From the NCBI GenBank assembly GCA_905221605.1, contig CAJNDS010001113.1, positions 301,001 to 365,000 on the forward strand: a DNA stretch of 64,000 nt, given 5' to 3'. Every line of letters begins with the position of its first letter. Position 1 is the stretch's first letter. A program made the translations under genes and the position numbers. The stretch comes from Symbiodinium natans. Taxonomy: Eukaryota; Sar; Dinophyceae; Suessiales; Symbiodiniaceae. The notes under the pieces were generated by a model. That model did not search any database and was not told where the DNA came from. It saw only the letters and a list, made by a program, of their open reading frames with translations. This document shows, piece after piece, positions 56,832 to 64,000 of this stretch.

Positions 56832-57213
56832 TTGTCAACTGTAAAGGGTTTCGGCATTTGTACATTATCCCAGCTATCTCGGCCCACGCGGGTGATGGAA
56901 GGCAATCGCAACTTAGGGAGTAAATGTGCCAAGTTGCGTTCTTCTATGGTGAGGATGTTGGAAGTAGATCATTTGATGTGGCTTTGCCGGTTGTTTGATC
57001 GTGAATCCTCTGAGTCCTTTGCCGACGCCGAGTGCATGAATTTGGGGAGGCCCTTAAAAGAGCACTTTGCCATGTCTATGCAACAAATAAAAATTCGGGG
57101 TAGGGGCGGGGGTAGGGGGGGGCGAGGGGATTTGGGGGTGGGCGGCCTGAACTTCGGTGCGCTTCAGGCCCTAAGCATTGTGCTCCCGGAATTTTTTGGC
57201 AAGGCAGTCATGT
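56832..57213 (+). CDS. Hypothetical ORF, weak
   Basis: 127 codons on the + strand containing RNLGSKCAKLRSSMVRMLEV and DHLMWLCRLFDRESSESFAD before a Gly/Arg-rich patch and TGA at 57211-57213. The first part looks like helical protein; the Gly-rich part is from G-runs. The apparent start is not ATG; in-frame ATGs near 56,898 and 56,949 are alternatives. No family recognised. Confidence 0.3.
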
Positions 57214-57429
57214 GAAGAAGGGAGGAGGAGGGGCAGGGGGTTTGTGGTAGGGGGTACTCCCTACCCCTCTTAGCTTCACGGCCGACTGTGCCTGAAGTGA
57301 GGCGGTAAATTGTTGGGGGTACCTTGACTCCCTCCTTCAGAGAAGGGGGGGGGGTTCTTTTCCCGCAAACCATCCTAAACGCCGCCCAGCGTCGGCGGAC
57401 CCTAGAAAGCCCCAACGCTCTAAACACTT

Positions 57430-58060
57430 TACACCCTACACCCTAAACCCGAAATCCTAAACTGTAAACCTTAAACCCTTAACCCTAAACCCAAACCCAA
57501 GAAACCTTATAACATCTTGGGGTTTCGATTTTAGCTTCGGGTTTCCACTGCCACAAAATTCTCCAAACCCTAAACCTAGACTCTAAATCCTTCTAAAGAC
57601 TATCTCCAATTTCCCAAGCTTGCTTCTGCATAGACCGGAAGTACTCCACAGAGCATTACAAGAAGGAAGCCTGGATTTAGGGTTTAGGGTTTAGGGTTTA
57701 GGACACAGGTGTAGGGTACAGGGTTGAGGGAATGCCCCTGTGAAGCCCTTCCTCAAGTGCTGTGATCCTTTGCTTGCCAGCTTCGCGCTTCTCCGTGGAC
57801 TTCTTAGCCCAAGCTTGGCATGTTGCTACGTACGTGGCCAGACAAAGCCAGCTACCACACAAAACACCACGAGGAGTCCCGAAAAGGTACCAAAATTGTT
57901 CGCGCCTCCCCAGCCAGTCGGAATACTCGGCCCTAGGCTTGCGTGTTTAGGTTTCAGGGTTTAGGGTTGAATTAGGGGTTCAATTAGGGTTTAGGGTTTA
58001 GGGTTTAGGGTTTGCGGTTTAGGTTTAGGGTTTGCCCTAAGTTCTAAGCCCTCAACCTCA
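57430..58060. other. Mixed telomere-like and unique DNA
   Basis: A unique island at 57,735-57,945 is open in two frames; I could not choose between them. Short TTTAGGG blocks lie at 57.67-57.70 and 57.98-58.01 kb. Confidence 0.45.
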
Positions 58061-58260
58061 GGTTGAACCCTTGAGGTAGCAAGGTGCCAGAGGTCTTAGA
58101 AGCTGCGTGGCTTCCTCCGTGATGGCTGTCCCAGTCCCAGCTGGGCGCACTAGGTGCGACCCTTGCTTCGAGAGCATAGAGTCTACTACTATGTGCTTAA
58201 GAACCCATTACCCTGATAAGGAAGAATCTTTATTCATAAATATAGAAGAAAAATTAAACG

Positions 58261-58448
58261 TGTATGTATGTAATGTATGTATGTATGTATGTATGTATGT
58301 ATGTATGTATGTATGTATGTATGTATGTATGTATGTATGTATGTATGTATGTATGTATGTATGTATGTATGTATGTATGTATGTATGTGTATGTATGTAT
58401 GTATGTATGTATGTATGTATGTATGTATGTATGTATGTATGTATGTAT
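58261..58448. repeat. (ATGT)n microsatellite
   Basis: About 46 ATGT units with two imperfections, followed by 20 T and 19 G. It is open in several frames (MYVC... and IHTY...), which is an artefact of the repeat. Confidence 0.97.
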
Positions 58449-58591
58449 AGCACGTTTTTTTTTTTTTTTTTTTTGGGGGGGGGGGGGGGGTTCTGAAGCA
58501 AGTAGTAGTTTAGGATATAGGGTCGAGGGTGGCTTGGTGGCCCGGGGCATGGGGGCGGCGCAACGCATTTGGCGGGCTGAGAATGCCAACG

Positions 58592-58703
58592 GTTTAGGGT
58601 TGAGGGTTTAGGGTTTAGGGTTTAGGGTTTAGGGTTTAGGGTTTAGGGTTTAGGGTTTAGGGTTTAGGGTTTAGGGTTTAGGGTTTAGGGTTTAGGGTTT
58701 AGA
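58592..58703. repeat. TTTAGGG array
   Basis: About 15 units, ending at the left terminus of the family B element. Confidence 0.95.
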
Positions 58704-58710
58704 ATGTATT

Positions 58711-58824
58711 TGAGTTGGGATGTTCCCCCTTATACAAACAGTCCTGAATAGGGACTATAATAGGGTACTACAATCCCCAAGTAAGGGCTGTTAGTACAAG
58801 GGAGAACATCTCAATATTTGAGTC
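58711..58824. repeat. TIR family B element
   Basis: TGAGTTGGGATGTTCCCCCT at the left and GGAGAACATCTCAATATTTG at the right are inverted. Inside, TACAAACAGTCCTGAATAGG pairs with AAGTAAGGGCTGTTAGTACA. Partial relatives: 2867-2907 (right half) and 12146-12178 (left half). MITE-like, about 114 bp. Confidence 0.66.
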
Positions 58825-59340
58825 ATGGTGTTTATTGTTGCTTTTGCGGGTGAGTGTAGATACGGGGTTGACCCATCAACACCCATACTGACAAGCCCTT
58901 GAGGCCCCGAGCCATGGGGCTTGACTTGTTACTTCTCGCTTTAGGGATGGAACCCCTGATAAACCTAATTGCGCACGAAAGTGTCCCTGTTTTCTCCACG
59001 GTTACTGGGGCACCTGGGAGCATGATTGGCCCCCCTCCAAGGAACAACCGAGTTACCCGCTCGGTTCGACTACTGTGGAAGGTTTTAAATGTAGGGCATT
59101 ACACCTTTTCTCTTTTTGCGTAAATCCTAAACCCTAACCCTAAACCTACACCTCAAACCTGGATGCGAAGTCCTCATGCAGCATCCCGACCCCCCAAGAA
59201 ACGCAAATAGCAAGAATACAGTAGCTAGAATGGTTGAGGATTTCGAGAGTGTAGAGATTCGGGTTTAGACCTAATCTTCTTGCCGCGCCAGTACGATGGA
59301 GGAGGGCTTTGTGAAGTGTGTCAACCGGGAGCAAGGCAGG
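58825..59340. other. Unique DNA, no confident gene
   Basis: Both strands are open for 60-75 codons (minus 59047-58832, plus 58899-59123), but no motif is recognisable. Confidence 0.35.
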
Positions 59341-59346
59341 TGCTAG

Positions 59347-59460
59347 TCAGCCTAGGACCCAGAGTAGGGCCCTTATTCCTTTTTTAGGGTCAGGGTTCCC
59401 TTGTAAGCCCCTTAAAGCCAAAAAGGGCTCCCTTTTGTATCCTGGGATACTCTTGGAGTC
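59347..59460. repeat. Family C dispersed repeat, copy 2
   Basis: ACCCAGAGTAGGGCCCTTAT then TCCTTTTTTAGGGTCAGGG and TTCCCTTG, followed by an inverted CAAAAAGGGCTCCCTTTTG core. Homologous to 9785-9900. Confidence 0.5.
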
Positions 59461-59499
59461 TATCTAGCAGTAGAGTGTAGGCCCAAAGCGCTCAAAATG

Positions 59500-60300
59500 T
59501 TGAACCCTCTTACCCCCCCCACCCCCCCAAAACTCTAAACTCCTGTCAACCTCTACGCCGGGCTCCGTTAGCTCAAGACCCCAACGCTGAAAGTCCTAAA
59601 CCTTAACCAAGACCCTGGACCCAAACCCTAAACCCTAAACTGAGTGACAGCCCTGAACCCTAAACTCCAACACTGAATCACAAAACCCGACCCCCTTTTC
59701 CGTTGGCTAGGGCCGATCACCCGGACCTTCTTGCTGGGGTTTCGGGTTTAAGAGTTTCGGGCTCGTTCTATCAATCGGTCCATCTGCCAACCTGTTTCTT
59801 TACTGACCACGTTTTCGTCTCGAGTATAGCTATACTTCAGTGTACCAACCCGGTTTAGGGTTCAGGGTGCGTGGTTGCAGGAGCCCCGCCCATCTACTTC
59901 CTTCTTTCAGCAGATGAAGCAGTCTTTGCTCGGGCGGGGGGGGGGGGGGGCCCCCAACGAGAAGGGATTCCCCCTGCTTGGAGAAGCCCTTACACCTAAA
60001 CCCTCAATCTTTGTTTCATCAGAAGCCTGGGGTGTGTTTTTTTTTTAGTATTTATTTTTGTCTTTAACAGGTTCTCCTGTAACCCGACAGAAAAGAAGCC
60101 TAGCAGCACAATGAGCCACCTAGAGCCTTGAGCAGCTGTTCGTGCCCAAAGCTTGTCCTGTAGATCGGCGGAAGCCGGTCAAGTTCGAGTTGCCCTAAAC
60201 TCCCTAAACTCCCTAAACTCCCTAAACTCCCTAAACCCCCTAAACCCCCTAAACCCCCTAAACCCCCTAAACCCTAAACCCTAAACCCTAAACCCTAAAC
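59500..60300. repeat. Degenerate telomere-like DNA and 9-bp variant block
   Basis: At about 60,193-60,270 the heptamer is expanded to nonamers: four TCCCTAAAC units, then four to five CCCCCTAAA units, before ordinary CCCTAAA returns. A G/C homopolymer pair lies near 59,940. Confidence 0.8.
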
Positions 60301-60559
60301 CCTGTGTTGACCTTGGGGCAGGTTTTGGCTGGATCCGGTGTGTGGCGGCCCAGCAGTCCCTTGGCACTGGCAAGCTACATAAAGGCCATAGGGTTTAGGG
60401 TTTAGGGTTTAGGGTTTAGGGTTTAGGGTTTAGGGTTTAGGGTTTAGTTCTGTCGATTTTGTTTGGTAAACGCTAAACCTAAACCCCACCTCCCTACTAA
60501 ACCCCAAACCCCCCTAAACCTTAAACCTTAAGCGCTCAACCCTAAACCCTGAATCCCAG

Positions 60560-60616
60560 GAGATACAACTGCGACGTGCTCCTGACGCGCGAGCAGTTGC
60601 AGGACCCGGTGGTCAG
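60560..60616 (+). CDS. Exon-like island, unknown protein
   Basis: AATCCCAG acceptor and GTCAG|GTAGCT donor bound a stretch reading RYNCDVLLTREQLQDPVV. Clear protein-like sequence with good splice context. It does not connect in phase to the cyclophilin-like exon at 61368. Confidence 0.42.
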
Positions 60617-60869
60617 GTAGCTTGGTCTACGAGCAGCTTGGGAGTTTCACGGGGCTTGCAGGTGTAGGGTGTCAACGTTCATTACTTGGAGGGCTTTAGG
60701 GTTTAGGGTTTTGGGAAACCCTAACCTAAACCCTAAACCCTCCCTAAACCCTACAGCCTAAACCCTAAACCCTAAACCCTAAACCCTACAGCCTAAACCC
60801 TAAAGCCTGAAGCCTGAAGCCTAAACCCCAAATCATTTTCAGGGTCTAGTGTAGGGCTCAGGCTTAGCT

Positions 60870-60955
60870 TCCTTGCGTGTCGAGATCCCTACACCAACAA
60901 ACCTGCGAAGCCTTTACAAGAGGCACATCTTTCCTCAAATGGCCGTACGCGCTTT
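60870..60955 (+). CDS. Exon-like island, unknown protein
   Basis: The + strand reads IPTPTNLRSLYKRHIFPQMA then VRAFRK between telomere-like blocks. Another frame is also open, so support is limited. Confidence 0.25.
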
Positions 60956-61367
60956 CCGTAAATCCTGCACGCAAAACTCTAAACCCTAAACCTTGCACCC
61001 TGAACCCTAAACTCTGAGTCCTCGTTAAGCCCAGAACCCCAGAGCATTAATGCTCCAGTAAGACTGAACTAAAACCCAGAACCTTAACGCCCTAGGACCT
61101 TTAAGCTCTAAACCTTAGGACCTTCATCCCTAAACCCTAAACCCTTCAACCTTACATTTAACCACAAAACAACTTCACGCAACACTCATGTCGCCCCGAA
61201 AACCTAAAACCGTTGCGACAGCCAAAACAGAAACTGAACGCAGCTCTCATAAAATCACCCTAAACCCTAAGCCCTATACCCTTAATCCTGAATCCCAAGC
61301 CCTAGGCCCCAAACCCCAAACCGCAAACCCCAAACCCTAAACCCTAAACCCAAAAGAACCCCAAAAG

Positions 61368-61431
61368 GAGCTGAAGATGGGAGACAAAGTCTTCTTCGAG
61401 ATTGAGATGGGCAATAGGCAGCCGCAGGCCG
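61368..61431 (+). CDS. Probable first exon of a cyclophilin (peptidyl-prolyl isomerase)
   Basis: Acceptor-like CCAAAAG|GAG; reads ELKMGDKVFFEIEMGNRQPQ then A before a GT donor. The KVFF(D/E)I.(I/M)G....AGRI motif is the first beta strand of cyclophilins, and the missing Gly-Arg would come from the next exon. The downstream exons (RIV.ELF..) were not found in the remaining 2.5 kb and may lie beyond the window. The catalytic core is therefore not visible, and the call rests on one strand motif. Confidence 0.5.
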
Positions 61432-61446
61432 GTCCTTGGAGAGTCT

Positions 61447-62060
61447 TTTGAAGGGTTTAGGGTTTAAGGGTTTAGGGTTTAGGGTTTAGGGTTTAGGGTT
61501 TAGGGTTTAGGGTTTAGGGTTTAGGGGGTTAAGGGGGTTTAGGGTTCAGGGGGTTTGGGGTTTAGGGTTTTGGGGGTTGAGGGGGTTTAGGGTTTAGGGG
61601 GTTTAGGGTTGAGGGGGTTTAGGGCTTAGGGTTTTGGGGGTTGAGGGGGTTTAGGGTTTAGGGGGTTTAGGGTTTAGGGGGTTTAGGGCTTAGGGGTTTA
61701 GGTGTTTTGGGGGTTTGGTGGTTGAGGGGGTTTACGGGGTTTACGGGGTTTAGGGGGTTAGGGGTTTAGGGGGTTTAGGGGGTTTAGGGCGGTTTAGGGG
61801 GTTTAGGGCGGTTTAGGGGGTTTAGGGGGTTTAGAGTTTAGGGTTCAGGGTGTTTAGGGGTTTAGGGGTTTTGGGGGTCTAGGGTTTTTTTTGGGGTTTA
61901 CAGCGTTTTGGGGTTCAGAGTTCTTGTATGGGTTCAGGGGTTTAGGGATATTATAGGGGTTTGGTGTTTAGACAGGGTTTAGAGGTTAAGGGTTTCAGGG
62001 GATCGGGAAGTGGCGGGGAAATCGGCTAAGGGGTTTTAGGGTTTCAGCGCTTGGTGTCTA
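61447..62060. repeat. TTTAGGG array grading into GGGGGTTTAG variants
   Basis: Clean TTTAGGG (61,452-61,525), then several hundred bp of GGGTTTAGGGG-type units (8-11 bp) with GGTTGAGGG and GGGCGG interruptions. It shows progressive length and sequence drift of the heptamer. Confidence 0.9.
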
Positions 62061-62269
62061 GGGTTAAGAAAGCAAGGCCTTGGGAGCATAGCCCTAGCCC
62101 TACGCCTTCAAAACGAAAGGCAACAAGAAGTTGCTTGTCTTGCGGCACGAGCTGTAAAAGTCTGAGTGACGAGACATGAACAGGCCTGAACAATTAGAAT
62201 AGGGTTTGGGGGTTATTATAGCATATTTATGAAGGGACCATAAGGGAACATTATTAGAAATTATTCCAA

Positions 62270-62420
62270 CCTAAACCCTAAACCCTAAACCCTAAACCCT
62301 AAACCCTAAACCCTAAAACCTAAACCCTAAACCCTAAACCCTAAACCCTAAACCCTAAACCCTAAACCCTAAACCCTAAACCCTAAACCCTAAACCCTAA
62401 ACCCTAAACCCTAAACCCTA
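62270..62420. repeat. CCCTAAA array
   Basis: About 20 units with one slipped unit (CCCTAAAACC near 62,311). Confidence 0.95.
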
Positions 62421-64000
62421 AAAGGGTTCCCCCCTCCCCCCCAACCGAGGCGAAGAACATCCGACCGGTCCGCGCGGGACCGAACAAGGCACGACAGGAA
62501 GCCCTAACAAACCTCACACCCGAAGTCCGAATCCCTAAGCCCTAAGCCGAAGCCCCAAATTTTAAACCCTAAACCCTAAACCCTAAACCCTGAACCCTAA
62601 ACCCTGAACCCTAAACCCTAAACCCTAAACCCTAAGTCCTACGCCCGAAACCCTAAACCCCCTGACCTTCTGCCCTACCACACCAGGGCTTTGGGGCTTA
62701 CTGCGGCGTGGATTCGCGCCAAACGGCTGTTTCCCAGAATGCGAGAACCCCTATAAAATGGGCTCCCCACCCTTACTCCCTAACCCTAAACCCTTAACCC
62801 TCAACCCGAAAACCGAAACCCTAAACCCTGAACCCGATTTTGGACCCCACCCCCAAACAGAACCCAAAACCCATTCGAGGAGTCCCTTGGCGTGGCGGTA
62901 GGTGTTTGTTGCGGTTTAGGGTTTAGGGTTTAGGGTTTAGGGCTTAGGGCTTAGGGCTTAGGGTGTAGGGTTTAGGGTTTAGGGTTTAGGGCCTTAGGGT
63001 TTAGAGTTTAGGGTTTAGGGCCTTAGGGTTTAGAGTTTAGGGTTTAGGGTTGAGGCACTAGGTCGGTTTTGCTTCGACTCGGGCCGTTAAGGCCTCCCGA
63101 CATCCCACCTTTAAGTCCATGCGCCCGAGCGCTCAACCCCTGAAAACCCTAAACCCGAAGAGTAGGCCCTTGTTCCCTTCCTTTAGGGTTTAGGGTTTCA
63201 GGTTTCAGGTTGTAGGGGTTTTAGGGGTCTAGGGTTTTAGGTTTTTCGGGTTTTTATGGTTTTAGGGTTGGCTTTTAGGGTTTAGGGCTCAGGGTTTCAG
63301 GGTTTAGGGGTTGGGGTTTAGGGCTCAGGGTTTTAGGATTTTAGGGTTTTAGGGGTTCATGGATAGGGTTTAGGGTTTAGGGCTCAGGGTCTTAGGGTTT
63401 AGGGGTTTAGGGGTTTAGGGTTTAGGGCTCAGGGTTTTAGGGCTTAGGGTTCAGGGCTTAGGGCTCAGGGTTATAGGGTTTCTAGGGTTTAGGGGTAGGG
63501 CTCAGGGTTATAGGGTTTTTAGGGTTTTTAGGGCTTTTAGGGGTTTAGGGTTTCGGGTTTAGGGCTAGCCGGCCAGTCGATCATGGAGCTGCTCGGCCCA
63601 ACGAGTTCGCACTCCTGGGTCGAAAGGCATCGCGGGTCGGATGCGGGATGTTTCCAGTGGCCCCAAAAGACCGGGACTCTACCTCGGACCCCTAAGGTGC
63701 CCTAAACCCTAAACCCGAAGCCCTAAACCCTAAACCCTAAACCCCAAAACCCTAAACCCCAAACCCTAAACCCTCAACCCTAAACCCTAAACCCTGACAG
63801 CCCCAAATAGGGTTGTACTTGCACGTAGGCTATATTCCTGACCCACTCCCACTCCCCACACCCCCACACCTTGAACGCCGAAGGCGCCAAACCCGGCAAC
63901 CCATAGCTCCTTGAAACCTCAAAGGCTTCTATTTTGGGGTTTAGGGTTGCGGGTTGCGGGTTGATAGGGTTTAGGGTTGAGGGTTTGAGCGCGAAACCCT
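62421..64000. repeat. Mixed telomere-like repeats to the window end
   Basis: CCCTAAA near 62.56-62.63, TTTAGGG near 62.92-63.05, degenerate GGGCTCAGGGTTTTAGGG-type text at 63.18-63.57, and CCCTAAA at 63.70-63.80 kb. Unique islands at 62.43-62.52, 62.67-62.76 and 63.57-63.70 kb have open frames on both strands but no assignable product. Confidence 0.8.

Overview
This window looks like nuclear DNA of a dinoflagellate, most likely a photosynthetic Suessiales/Symbiodiniaceae-type species. The evidence is: thousands of interstitial copies of the plant-type telomere heptamer TTTAGGG/CCCTAAA on both strands; short exons whose introns mostly start with GC or GA and end AG|G; an intronless pentatricopeptide-repeat (PPR) gene; a ubiquitin-like/RCC1-repeat gene; and an ORF1/ORF2 non-LTR retrotransposon. 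The species is inferred. No rRNA gene, CRISPR array, prokaryotic gene or spliced-leader relic was recognised.

The main result is a gene that is almost invisible to ORF finding. From about 4.87 to 40.8 kb on the + strand, 22 to 23 short exons (32 to 105 nt) keep one open frame across every proposed junction. They encode a ubiquitin-like start followed by about ten RCC1-type repeats (pattern: AFAA..DG.VV.WG...GGDSS.VQ..L..V). The introns are filled with telomere-like repeats. One 8 kb intron carries a complete-length but frameshifted LINE (12.57-19.50 kb). A 9 kb intron (22.4-31.4 kb) carries simple repeats, a tandem array of hairpin units and a 1.7 kb AT-rich inverted array. Exons of an apparently different gene (38.39-39.51 kb) are interleaved with its last exons.

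Layout: 1-1.2 kb, unique DNA with a possible decayed coding fragment. 1.2-4.8 kb, telomere-like repeats with possible minus-strand exons. 4.87-40.8 kb, the split RCC1-like gene. 40.8-51.6 kb, telomere-like repeats, several families of palindromic MITE-like elements, a three-copy dispersed repeat (43.0-45.0 kb), scattered exon-like islands and a tRNA-like (SINE-like) head. 52.04-53.91 kb, the PPR gene. 53.9-64 kb, more telomere-like repeats, microsatellites and a probable first cyclophilin exon (61.37 kb).

The genes do not form an operon or a pathway. The RCC1-like protein would be a beta-propeller scaffold or regulator of a type often joined to ubiquitin-like domains. The PPR protein would bind organellar RNA. 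The LINE is a genomic parasite. What unites the window is its architecture: small coding islands in a sea of telomere-like DNA, apparently spread and reshaped by terminal-inverted-repeat elements, slippage and retrotransposition.
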